A stretch of 6,850 nucleotides of DNA from DAOMOP01 sp035444405 (GCA_035444405.1 DAOMOP010000214.1:1-6850); one strand, 5' to 3'. Shown: positions 1-6,043, numbered from the stretch's first letter. Numbers and translations: made by a program. The notes: a model not told the origin generated them from the sequence alone.

Positions 1-258
1 CCACTGCTGCGCCGATTCGCACATCGACAGGTGGTGCGGCAGGCCGAGCATGATCGCCAGGCGCTTGGTGGTCGCGAACGCGCCGGTGAACACCGGCGTC
101 GAGTAGCCCTTGACGCTCTCGAACAGCAGCGCCGGCCCCTTGCGCTCCTCGTTGAGCTTCGAGACGTGCGAGATCTCGAGGTCCCAGTCGACCTCGGCGG
201 TGATGCGCTTGAGCTCGTTGGCCTCGGCGCACTGGTTGATGAAATACCTCAGGTCCAT
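1..258 (-). CDS. Phenylphosphate carboxylase UbiD-like subunit (PpcA/PpcB type, probably PpcB), 5' part only
   Basis: The first 86 codons are present; the rest lies beyond the window edge. The protein begins MDLRYFINQCAEANELKRI and continues with ITAEVDWDLEISHVSKL, then GPALLFESVKGY and PVFTGAFATTKRLAIMLGL. This is the N-terminal pattern of UbiD-family (de)carboxylases: an opening D-LR-FI helix, an E(V/I)-(W)-LEI-H segment, and the PALLFE-VKGY strand. In Thauera-type clusters the gene after ppsC encodes one of the two large UbiD-like subunits of phenylphosphate carboxylase. That enzyme carboxylates phenylphosphate at the para position to give 4-hydroxybenzoate and phosphate, in the cytoplasm. 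The start is supported by AAGGAG at 267-272, 8 nt upstream. It lies 56 nt after the ppsC stop. The family is clear; the choice of PpcB over PpcA rests on gene order as I remember it. The fragment stops well before the residues that bind metal and prenylated flavin in UbiD, so the catalytic type cannot be tested here. Confidence 0.88.
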   Translation of the reverse strand, partial: MDLRYFINQCAEANELKRITAEVDWDLEISHVSKLNEERKGPALLFESVKGYSTPVFTGAFATTKRLAIMLGLPHHLSMCESAQQW

Positions 259-299
259 GCGGAATGCTCCTTGCGAAGTGAATCGATGCGGGGAGAGCG

Positions 300-336
300 G
301 TCGGTGGCCGCGTCTCAGTGCGGCGCGGCCACCGAC
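300..336 (-). repeat. Perfect 13-bp stem-loop across the ppsC stop codon
   Basis: Arms 300-312 (GTCGGTGGCCGCG) and 324-336 (CGCGGCCACCGAC) are exact reverse complements, separated by an 11-nt loop. The ppsC stop codon (315-317) lies in the loop, so the 3' end of ppsC codes one arm and the pps-ppc spacer forms the other. No U-run follows on the minus strand (the next bases read CGCTCTCCCCGC), so it is not a standard intrinsic terminator. It could stabilise the upstream mRNA, cause partial termination, or set the ratio of pps to ppc expression. Confidence 0.7.
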
Positions 337-983
337 TCGATGACCGTGAAGCCGTCGGCTTCGAGCGCGCGGATCACCGCGTCGACGTCGCTGCCGTGAA
401 AGCGCACGATCACCTTCTTGAGGCGGTGGTCGTGCTCGGGGGTCTGGCCGGCGATGCTGATCGGATAGATCGCGAGCACTTCGGCGCCCGCCTCCTCGAC
501 GCGGTCGGTGATGCGGCCGATGGTGCCGCGCGCGAGCTCCATCGGCGCGATCGTCACGCCGCTGCGCTGCTCCCAGGCGCCGAGAAAGTGCGCCGCCAGC
601 GAGAACATCTCGATCGCCGAGATCATGCCGACCACATGGCCGTGCTCCATCACCGGCAGCTGGCCGACGCCGTATTGCTGGCCGACCTGCAGGCAGTGCT
701 CCATCGTCGCGTCGGCGTCGATGGTGGCGGGGTTGCGCACCATCACGTCCTTGACCTTGACGCGGCTCGAGAAGAACGCCAGCTCGTCGCTGCTTTGCGT
801 GTGCAGCACGCAGTGCGCGGCGCGCAGACAGTTCGCGCGCGTGATCAGCCCGCGCAGGCGGCCGTCGTCGACGACCGGCAGCGCGTGCAGGTTGGTCTCG
901 GCGAGAATGCGCCGGGCCTCGGACAGCAGCGTGTCGCTCGCCAGCACGGCGGGGTTGGGTTGCATCCAGTTGCGTACGATCAC
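315..983 (-). CDS. ppsC: Phenylphosphate synthase subunit PpsC (two CBS domains plus ACT-like domain)
   Basis: This 222-aa protein is the third, stimulating component of phenylphosphate synthase; in Thauera a 24-kDa CBS protein has this role. Residues 1-55 form a first CBS motif (MIVRNWMQPNPAVL, then ARRILAETNLHALPVVDDGRLRGLIT). Residues 76-130 form a second (VKVKDVMVRNPATI, then QQYGVGQLPVMEHGHVVGMIS). Residues about 140-220 look like an ACT-type fold (APMELARGTIGRITDRVEEAGAEVL, then KKVIVRFHGSDVDAVIRALEADGF). CBS pairs commonly bind adenine nucleotides and ACT domains small ligands, so a regulatory role is likely, but no ligand can be read from the sequence. The start is GTG at 983, chosen because AGGAGGAG lies 7 nt upstream; an internal ATG at 965 is 25 nt from that site. 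The Shine-Dalgarno sequence overlaps the ppsB stop codon, which suggests translational coupling. Confidence 0.93.
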   Translation of the reverse strand: MIVRNWMQPNPAVLASDTLLSEARRILAETNLHALPVVDDGRLRGLITRANCLRAAHCVLHTQSSDELAFFSSRVKVKDVMVRNPATIDADATMEHCLQVGQQYGVGQLPVMEHGHVVGMISAIEMFSLAAHFLGAWEQRSGVTIAPMELARGTIGRITDRVEEAGAEVLAIYPISIAGQTPEHDHRLKKVIVRFHGSDVDAVIRALEADGFTVIESVAAPH

Positions 984-990
984 GGTGGGA

Positions 991-998
991 CTCCTCCT
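991..998 (-). promoter_or_regulatory. Ribosome binding site of ppsC, overlapping the ppsB stop
   Basis: On the minus strand this reads AGGAGGAG, 7 nt before the GTG at 983. The ppsB TAG stop (997-999) runs into it, so ribosomes finishing ppsB uncover or sit on the ppsC initiation site. The strong site also explains why a GTG start is workable, and it decides in favour of 983 over the ATG at 965. Confidence 0.8.
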
Positions 999-2115
999 AG
1001 GACACGCGCTTGCCGGTGATCAGGCTCGACACGATGTAGTCCATCGCCGAGGTGGCGCCTTGCGTGGCGCTCGCCTTCTGCCGGTTGCTCCAGATCGTCT
1101 CCGGGCGGGCCTGCAGGATGAAGATGTTGCCGCCGGCCGGCACGCCCTTGTCGATCGCCCACTCGATGTCCATCGGACGGCCGTAGTGCTTCTCGATCCT
1201 CTTGGCCATCCACGCGAGCTCGGTGATCTCGTCGTCGGTGATCGACTGGATGTTCTGGCGCTCGGCCGGCACCGCGAGCGCGACCGACTTCTGCGTGCGC
1301 AGGTCGGCCGTGTAGCAGAGCTCCTTGGTCGAGACCGTGCGACCGATGATGTCGAAGGTGATCTTGTTGACGACGAAGTGGTCCGGTGTGACCTCGCCCG
1401 ACACCACCGACTCGCCGAAGCCGAAGTTCGAATCGATGACGATCACCGAGCGGTCGCCCGAGCCCGGATCGAGCGTGAACATCACGCCGGCGGTGTAGGC
1501 GTTGGCCATCTTCTGCACGCCGACGCTGATCGCCACCTGGGTGTGCTCGAACCCCATGCGGATGCGGTAGGCGATGGCGCGCGCCGTGTACAGGCTGGAG
1601 ATGCAGCGGCGCACGTGCTCGAGCACGCCGTCGGCGCCGCGGATCCACAGGTAGGTGTCCTGCTGGCCGGCGAAGCTGGCGCCCGGCAGGTCCTCGGCGG
1701 TGGCGCTGGAGCGCACCGCCACCGGCGCCGCCGGCACGCAGCAGCGCACCGACAGCTTGCGGTAGGCCTCGGCGATCTCGTCCTGCAGCTCGATCGCCAT
1801 CGGCCGCGACTCGATCATGCCGCGCACCAGCGAGGACACCTGCTCCAGGCGCTCGATATCCTGCGCGTCGATGCCCTGCAGCAGGCGGTCGATCTCATCC
1901 AGGATGCCGGCGTCCTGCAGGAAGCGCGTGCAGCCTGCCGTGGTGATGGCGAATCCGGGCGGCACCCGCACGCCCATGTGGATCAGCTCGCCCAGCGACG
2001 AGCACTTGCCTCCGACGCGCTCGACGTCGTGCTTGTCGCACTCTTCAAACCACACCAGCGCAGCATCGCTGGTGGGCTTGGGGCGGACCTGGATGGCTTC
2101 AGCAGCGGCAGTCAT
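997..2115 (-). CDS. ppsB: Phenylphosphate synthase subunit PpsB (PEP-synthase-like ATP-binding subunit)
   Basis: This 372-aa protein matches the N-terminal PEP/pyruvate-binding (PPDK_N) domain of PEP synthase and has no histidine swivel domain of its own. Motifs in order: VGGKCSSLGELIHMGVRVPPGF (residues about 34-55), the nucleotide-binding signature VAVRSSATAEDLPGASFAGQQDTYL (132-156), SLYTARAIAYR (174-184), VQKM (200-203), GVMFTLDPGSGD (210-221), the GEVTPDHFVVNK segment (240-251), and DIEWAIDKG with ILQARPETIW (316-342). It carries the ATP chemistry: with PpsA it phosphorylates the PpsA histidine, releasing AMP and phosphate. Residues after about 345 are a short tail without recognisable motif. 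The ATG at 2115 has AAGGAG 9 nt upstream. ppsA ends 22 nt before it and ppsC starts 13 nt after its stop, so it is a mid-operon gene. The length equals that of the about 40-kDa protein known from Thauera. Confidence 0.95.
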   Translation of the reverse strand: MTAAAEAIQVRPKPTSDAALVWFEECDKHDVERVGGKCSSLGELIHMGVRVPPGFAITTAGCTRFLQDAGILDEIDRLLQGIDAQDIERLEQVSSLVRGMIESRPMAIELQDEIAEAYRKLSVRCCVPAAPVAVRSSATAEDLPGASFAGQQDTYLWIRGADGVLEHVRRCISSLYTARAIAYRIRMGFEHTQVAISVGVQKMANAYTAGVMFTLDPGSGDRSVIVIDSNFGFGESVVSGEVTPDHFVVNKITFDIIGRTVSTKELCYTADLRTQKSVALAVPAERQNIQSITDDEITELAWMAKRIEKHYGRPMDIEWAIDKGVPAGGNIFILQARPETIWSNRQKASATQGATSAMDYIVSSLITGKRVS

Positions 2116-2137
2116 GGCGTACTACTCCTTGATCCGC

Positions 2138-3973
2138 TCAACGCTGGATGCTGACCGCGCCGGTCGAGCCGTCGACGCGCAGCATCATGCCGGAGCGGAT
2201 CACCTTGGTGGCGTGGCCGGTGCCGACCACCGCCGGCATGCCGTACTCGCGGCAGACGATGGCGGCGTGGCTCATCACGCCGCCGACGTCGGTGACGCAG
2301 GCGCCGATCTTGGCGAACGCCGGCGCCCAGGACGGCGAGGTGGTCGGCGCCACCAGGATCTCGCCCTCCTCCAGCTGGCCGACTTCGGACACGGTGCGGC
2401 ACACGCGCGCCTTGCCCTCGACGATGCCGGGGCTGCCGCCGAAGCCCTTGAGCTCGGTGATCGTCTCGGGGTCGCCGACCTCCTGCACCGCGGCCCAGTC
2501 AGCCAGCGACTTGTTGGTCACGCCCCACAGCACGATGGTGAAGGGCTCCTGGATCACCTCGGGCGCGGTGCCGATGGCCGGTGGCGGCGACCATTGCTGG
2601 AACTTCTCCATCACGCCCTTGCGCCACTCGATCTCCTTCGGCCAGGTGGCGGTGCCGCGCGGCTTGACACCGGTGGCCCAGGCGGTGACCACGTCCCACA
2701 GCGCCTGCTTGATCTCGTCGCGCCGCAGCAGCCACACGTCCTCGACATCGGCGAGCACGCCGTGCTCCTTGAGGATCGCGGCGACCTCGCGCATCTTGTT
2801 CCAGAACACCGAGTGGAACCAGTGCTCGACGTAGAACAGGTGGTTCTCGACGTACGGGAACACCGTCTTCGCGCAGCCGAGCAGCTCGTCGAACTGCTTG
2901 CGGTCGTCGTCGTTGTCGATCAGGTCGCGGTACTCGGCGGTGATGCGGTCGCGCTCGGCGCGGATCTCATCGATCGGCCGGTCGATGACGACGCCGGCGC
3001 GCAGCTTGGTGATGTAGGTCTGGATGCCGTCGAGCGGGATGTTGAGGTTGTCGTTCCAGCTGCGGTCGGTGTGGAACCAGCCGGTGCCCGACGAGATGTT
3101 GAACCACGGATAGCGCGCCTTCTCGAACGCGGCCAGCCACTCGGCGCCGTGCTTGTGCTGGGCGAGCGCGGCCTTCACGTCGGTCCATTCGCGATGCGCG
3201 CTGATCGCGCCGTCGACCTCGAGCGCGATCGCCTTCTTGGCGAGCGCCTTCAGCTCGTCGTCGGAGCGGTACATGATCACATCGATGCCCGACATCATCT
3301 GCGTGACGCGCTGCTGCGGGATGCTGGGGAAGAGCTTCTGCGCGAAGTCGAGGAAGAACACGTAGGCGGCGTAGCCGAGGTTCAGGAACTCGAAGTGGTA
3401 CTGCCAGCACTTGATGCCGAGGTTGATCAGGTCGTCGTAGTTCTTGATCAGGTGGTAGCCCTTCGACTCGCCGAGCGCGTCGGTGACCACCGAGAGCTCC
3501 TCGAGCTCGGGCAGGCGCGGGATCTCGAGCCCCTCGAGCTCCTGGATCAGCGCCTCCATCTTGACCTTCCAGCGCCCCTCGAGCTCGTCCCAGTTCTTGT
3601 AGTAGTAGCCGGCGCGCTCCATGAAGTTGGGCACGCGCTGGCCGATCTCGTCCGGATCCTTGACCGGCACCGGCGAGATGTAGACGTAGCCGTTGATGAT
3701 GCGGTGATCGACGCCGCGCACCGGCGGCACCTGGAAGATGCGGTTGTTGAACTGCGACAGCGCGAGGTACCAGGCCTCGTCCCAGATGGTGTCGAACGGG
3801 TACAGCGGCTCCGGGTAGTGCAGGCCGTCGTAGAACCAGAAGGTGTCCTTCTCGTACTGGCTGCGCGTCGCGTCGTCGGTGACGAACTGGTACTGGTACG
3901 GATACATCCGCTCCCAGCCTTCGGTGCCCGGGATCGTTTTCGCCTTGACGTCGTGCGGAACAGGAAACTTCAT
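2138..3973 (-). CDS. ppsA: Phenylphosphate synthase catalytic subunit PpsA (phosphohistidine subunit)
   Basis: This 611-aa protein is the subunit that receives the phosphoryl group and passes it to phenol. Residues about 510-608 form the PEP-utilising mobile (swivel) domain: GFGGSPGIVEGKARV (510-524), EGEILVAPTTSPSW (536-549), then GGVMSHAAIVCREYGMPAVVG (564-584). The histidine in GGVMSHAA is residue 569 (codon 2267-2269), the expected phosphohistidine. I recall the same number for the Thauera enzyme, which would fit a protein of identical length. Residues 1-500 contain no TIM barrel or ATP-grasp motif. They are rich in aromatic residues (for example YPYQYQF at 24-30, TFWFYDGLHYPEPLYPF at 44-60) and probably form the phenol-binding body; that is inference. 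The ATG at 3973 follows an AAAGGGGG stretch by about 6 nt. It is the first gene of the operon, about 70 nt downstream of a predicted sigma-54 transcript start. No transmembrane segment or signal peptide is visible, so it is cytoplasmic. Confidence 0.96.
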   Translation of the reverse strand: MKFPVPHDVKAKTIPGTEGWERMYPYQYQFVTDDATRSQYEKDTFWFYDGLHYPEPLYPFDTIWDEAWYLALSQFNNRIFQVPPVRGVDHRIINGYVYISPVPVKDPDEIGQRVPNFMERAGYYYKNWDELEGRWKVKMEALIQELEGLEIPRLPELEELSVVTDALGESKGYHLIKNYDDLINLGIKCWQYHFEFLNLGYAAYVFFLDFAQKLFPSIPQQRVTQMMSGIDVIMYRSDDELKALAKKAIALEVDGAISAHREWTDVKAALAQHKHGAEWLAAFEKARYPWFNISSGTGWFHTDRSWNDNLNIPLDGIQTYITKLRAGVVIDRPIDEIRAERDRITAEYRDLIDNDDDRKQFDELLGCAKTVFPYVENHLFYVEHWFHSVFWNKMREVAAILKEHGVLADVEDVWLLRRDEIKQALWDVVTAWATGVKPRGTATWPKEIEWRKGVMEKFQQWSPPPAIGTAPEVIQEPFTIVLWGVTNKSLADWAAVQEVGDPETITELKGFGGSPGIVEGKARVCRTVSEVGQLEEGEILVAPTTSPSWAPAFAKIGACVTDVGGVMSHAAIVCREYGMPAVVGTGHATKVIRSGMMLRVDGSTGAVSIQR

Positions 3974-4055
3974 CTGATGCCCCCTTTCGTGATCGTGCAG
4001 GTTTGTCCGGATGCCGACCGACGGCGCGAAGAACCGGCGGCTGTGCGGGCTTCAT

Positions 4056-4072
4056 CGCAAGCGCTGTGCCAG
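4056..4072 (-). promoter_or_regulatory. Sigma-54 (-24/-12) promoter of the ppsA operon
   Basis: On the minus strand the sequence reads CTGGCAC-AGCGC-TTGCG. It matches TGGCAC-N5-TTGCW at every position except the last weak one. The invariant GG (4070-4069) and GC (4058-4057) are 10 bp apart, as the family requires. Placing the GC at -13/-12 gives a transcript start near 4045 and a leader of about 72 nt to the ppsA ATG. The neighbouring gene encodes a sigma-54 activator with a site about 117 bp upstream of that start, which is a typical enhancer distance. The match is seen in the sequence; use in the cell is inferred. Confidence 0.9.
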
Positions 4073-4103
4073 CCGCGATGGCGCACGGCAGCAGGCCGCC
4101 AAC

Positions 4104-4116
4104 CCGATGGCATCGG
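4104..4116. repeat. 13-bp palindrome upstream of the ppsA promoter
   Basis: CCGATG-G-CATCGG is a perfect 6-bp inverted repeat around one base. It lies centred about 65 bp upstream of the predicted ppsA transcript start, between promoter and enhancer. It could be an operator for an unidentified factor, but a repeat of this size can arise by chance in GC-rich DNA. Confidence 0.3.
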
Positions 4117-4154
4117 CGGGGGAGGTGAAGGCGGCGGCGCGCGCGGCGGGGTGT

Positions 4155-4170
4155 TTGATCATTTGATCAA
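4155..4170. promoter_or_regulatory. XylR/DmpR-type upstream activating sequence for the regulator
   Basis: TTGATCATTTGATCAA matches the XylR/DmpR/MopR-family activating-site consensus TTGATCAATTGATCAA at 15 of 16 positions. Its half-sites TTGATC and GATCAA are perfect and 4 bp apart. The site is centred about 117 bp upstream of the predicted ppsA start, the range expected for enhancer binding by a sigma-54 activator. The same bases also form a tandem 8-mer, TTTGATCA twice (4154-4169). The adjacent gene encodes a protein of exactly this regulator class, so this is its most likely binding site. Confidence 0.82.
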
Positions 4171-4197
4171 TTCCGCCGCGAAGGCCACCGCCTGGCT

Positions 4198-4211
4198 GGC
4201 GCGATCGCGCC
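4198..4211. repeat. Perfect 14-bp GC-rich palindrome between the two regulatory boxes
   Basis: GGCGCGATCGCGCC is its own reverse complement. It is centred at 4204.5, 42 bp from the centre of the activating site and 35 bp from the FNR-type box. Its composition is close to that of the genome, so chance is possible, but its place in a dense control region makes an operator role worth considering. Confidence 0.35.
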
Positions 4212-4232
4212 GATCTGCCGAGTTCGAATCGT

Positions 4233-4246
4233 TTGATCTGGATCAA
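4233..4246. promoter_or_regulatory. FNR/Anr-type binding box
   Basis: TTGAT-CTGG-ATCAA is a perfect match to the FNR/Anr consensus TTGAT-N4-ATCAA. It also shares TTGATC/GATCAA half-sites with the activating sequence at 4155, but with a 2-bp rather than 4-bp centre, which fits FNR better than XylR-type spacing. Its centre (4239.5) is 41.5 bp upstream of an A at 4281, the classic class II activation distance, with a -10-like hexamer in the right place. It would make the regulator gene oxygen-responsive. It is also about 194 bp upstream of the ppsA start, so an effect in that direction cannot be excluded. Confidence 0.72.
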
Positions 4247-4268
4247 CACACGCGCCGCCGGGCCTGTG

Positions 4269-4293
4269 TAGAAGTTGCGGATTACGAGGAGGG
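4269..4293 (+). promoter_or_regulatory. Possible class II promoter core and strong RBS of the activator gene
   Basis: TAGAAG at 4269-4274 matches the sigma-70 -10 hexamer at 4 of 6 positions and would give a start at the A at 4281. No good -35 hexamer is seen, as is usual when an activator sits at -41.5. The 20-nt leader carries GAGGAGGG (4286-4293), 7 nt before the ATG at 4301, which is a strong ribosome binding site and fixes that start. The RBS is secure; the promoter core is a prediction. Confidence 0.5.
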
Positions 4294-4300
4294 CTGGGCG

Positions 4301-6043
4301 ATGACCAAGCTCCGGAGCGAGACACACGTGCAGGCCGACGACCTGCGCGCGCAGCTGCGCTTTTGCGCGCAGAGCGGGCAGGTGTGGCTGCACGAGCACC
4401 GCATGCTGCTCGTGCACGCCGAGGCGCAGGCGTCGCTGCGCAAGGAGCTGATCGACACGCTCGGCATGGCGCGCGCACGCGGCCTGCTCGCGCGCATGGG
4501 CTACGCTTCCGGCGTGCGCGACGCCGAGCTCGTGCGTACGCGCACCGCGCACTGCAGCGACATCGAGGCCTTCATGACCGGGCCGCAGCTGCACACCCTT
4601 GAAGGCATCGTCAACGTCATCCCGATCCGCGTCGAAATCGACCGCGCCAGCGGACACTTCTACGGCGAGTTCCGCTGGGAGAACTCTTGGGAGGGCCAAT
4701 CGCACCTGCGTCAGTTCGGCGTGCAGTCCGAGCCGGTGTGCTGGACGCAGATCGGCTATGCGTGCGGCTTCACGTCGGCCTTCATGGGGCGCGCGATCCT
4801 GTACAAGGAGGTCGACTGCGTCGGCAAGGGCGACGCGAGCTGTCGCATCGTCGGCAAGCCGGTCGAGCAATGGGACGACGCCGACGAGCACATGCGCCTG
4901 CTCGCGCCCGAGTCGATCGCCGAGCAGCTGCTGGACCTGCAGACCGAAGTCGCGCAGCTGCGCTCGACGATCGGCGACCTGAACCGCGTGCCCTCCGACA
5001 TGATCGGCCGCTCGCCGGGCTTTCGCGCCGCGCTCGAGATGGTCGAGCAGGCCGCGGGCAGTCAGATCGCGGTGCTGCTGCTCGGCGAGACCGGTGTCGG
5101 CAAGGAGCTCTTCGCCCGCGCGCTGCACGAGATGAGCCCGCGCCGCGGGCGTCCGATGGTCGCGATCAACTGCGCGGCGATCCCGCACGACCTGATCGAG
5201 TCCGAGCTCTTCGGCGTCGAGAAGGGCGCCTACACCGGTGCGCTCGTCACGCGCGCCGGCCGCTTCGAGCGCGCCGATGGCAGCACGCTGTTCCTCGACG
5301 AGATCGGCGAGCTGCCGCTCACTGCGCAGAGCAAGCTCTTGCGCGTGCTGCAGGAAGGCGAGCTCGAGCGTCTCGGCGACGATCGCACGCGCAAGATCGA
5401 CGTGCGACTGGTCGCGGCGACCAACGCGAGCCTGCACCAGCTGGTCAAGGAGGGGCGTTTTCGCGCCGACCTGTACTACCGCCTCAACGCGTTCCAGATC
5501 GACATCCCGCCGCTGCGCGAGCGCAAGGAGGACATCTCGCCGCTGGCGCGCCACTTCCTCGACAAGCACGCCGCGATCAACGGCAAGAAGCTGCGCGGCT
5601 TCACCGACAAGGCCAAGCGCGCGCTGCTGTCGTACGCGTGGCCGGGCAACATCCGCGAGCTGCAGAACACCGTCGAGCGTGGCGTGATCCTCGCGCCGAA
5701 CGGCGGCCCGATCGAGGTCGGGCATCTGTTCTCGGCGTGTGCCGACGAGGACGCACGCGAGTTCGGGCTCGACCGCCAGGGCAAGCTCGGCCCGGCGCAG
5801 GACGAAACGGCCCGTGCGCTGTGTGAGGCGGTGTGCAACGGCGTGATGACGCTCGAAGAGGTCGAGGCGATGCTGCTCGAGGCGGCCGTCGACAAGGCCG
5901 GCGGCAACCTGTCCTCGGCCGCGCGCATGCTCGGCATGACGCGCCCGCAACTCGCCTACCGGCTCAAGCGCCTGCACGAGCACGACGAGGCGGGCGAGCC
6001 GCCTGCACCGCGACCGATGTCCGCGGCCGGACAGGTCTCATGA
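4301..6043 (+). CDS. Phenol-sensing sigma-54-dependent activator, XylR/DmpR/MopR (PdeR-like) family
   Basis: This 580-aa protein has the full layout of the family. The XylR_N/V4R sensor occupies about residues 15-205, followed by a linker (about 206-230). The sigma-54 AAA+ domain (about 233-465) has Walker A GETGVGK (262-268), the sigma-54 contact loop GAYTGA (309-314), Walker B LFLDE (330-334) and arginines in FRADLYYRLN (387-396). A Fis-type helix-turn-helix lies at about 534-558 (GGNLSSAARMLGMTRPQLAYRL). Aligned by spacing to MopR, the phenol contacts His106/Trp134 correspond to His98/Trp126, and the zinc ligands Cys155, Glu178, Cys181 and Cys189 correspond to Cys147, Glu170, Cys173 and Cys181. 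All are present, so phenol or a close analogue is the likely effector. It is divergent from ppsA and probably activates pps-ppc from the site at 4155. The ATG at 4301 is chosen for its strong RBS and because homologues start close to this point. Confidence 0.94.
   Translation: MTKLRSETHVQADDLRAQLRFCAQSGQVWLHEHRMLLVHAEAQASLRKELIDTLGMARARGLLARMGYASGVRDAELVRTRTAHCSDIEAFMTGPQLHTLEGIVNVIPIRVEIDRASGHFYGEFRWENSWEGQSHLRQFGVQSEPVCWTQIGYACGFTSAFMGRAILYKEVDCVGKGDASCRIVGKPVEQWDDADEHMRLLAPESIAEQLLDLQTEVAQLRSTIGDLNRVPSDMIGRSPGFRAALEMVEQAAGSQIAVLLLGETGVGKELFARALHEMSPRRGRPMVAINCAAIPHDLIESELFGVEKGAYTGALVTRAGRFERADGSTLFLDEIGELPLTAQSKLLRVLQEGELERLGDDRTRKIDVRLVAATNASLHQLVKEGRFRADLYYRLNAFQIDIPPLRERKEDISPLARHFLDKHAAINGKKLRGFTDKAKRALLSYAWPGNIRELQNTVERGVILAPNGGPIEVGHLFSACADEDAREFGLDRQGKLGPAQDETARALCEAVCNGVMTLEEVEAMLLEAAVDKAGGNLSSAARMLGMTRPQLAYRLKRLHEHDEAGEPPAPRPMSAAGQVS

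Larger units (their letters stand above)
3974..4300. other. Divergent control region between ppsA and the sigma-54 activator gene
   Basis: These 327 bp hold no convincing gene. From left to right they contain the ppsA leader (about 72 nt), a -24/-12 promoter facing ppsA, a 13-bp palindrome, a G-rich purine-biased stretch (about 4115-4153), a XylR/DmpR-type activating site, a 14-bp GC palindrome, an FNR-type box, and a possible -10 element and strong Shine-Dalgarno site for the regulator. The heptamer TTTGATC occurs three times (4154, 4162, 4232). I looked for an IHF site (WATCAANNNNTTR) between promoter and activating site and saw none; that segment is very GC-rich. An open frame continues upstream from the regulator through this region, but nothing supports its use. 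Confidence 0.8.

Noticed and set aside
300..336. An intrinsic transcription terminator after ppsC
   Set aside because: The stem is strong, but no U-run follows in the direction of transcription, and the downstream ppc gene belongs to the same pathway 56 nt away.
508..2154. A 548-aa plus-strand frame opposite ppsC and ppsB
   Set aside because: It is His/Arg/Asp/Ala-rich without motifs, and both genes on the other strand are well supported.
2967..4055. A 362-aa minus-strand frame overlapping ppsA in another phase
   Set aside because: It is an Arg/Ala-rich frame-shifted reading of ppsA; the in-phase ppsA product is recognisable from end to end.
4073..4154. An IHF site between the ppsA promoter and its enhancer
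   Set aside because: No match to WATCAANNNNTTR was seen and the segment is strongly GC-rich; DNA bending may come from another factor or not be required.
4193..4211. A second sigma-54 promoter pointing toward the activator gene
   Set aside because: TGGC-like bases are present, but neither GG pair is followed by GC after 10 bp, so the essential geometry is missing.
4233..4246. Calling this box a standard second XylR/DmpR enhancer site
   Set aside because: The half-sites fit, but the centre is 2 bp shorter than in the enhancer consensus, whereas the match to TTGAT-N4-ATCAA is perfect. The enhancer reading is kept only as an alternative.
1817..4300. A very long plus-strand frame that continues in frame into the activator gene and would give a 1408-aa protein
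   Set aside because: It runs antisense to ppsA and ppsB, reads as low-complexity Ala/Arg/Asp/Val-rich sequence typical of a GC-rich shadow frame, and the activator has its own strong RBS and family-typical start at 4301.
4052..5983. A 643-aa minus-strand frame antisense to the activator
   Set aside because: Its sequence is composition-driven with no domain motif, while the opposite strand encodes an intact XylR/DmpR protein with all motifs.
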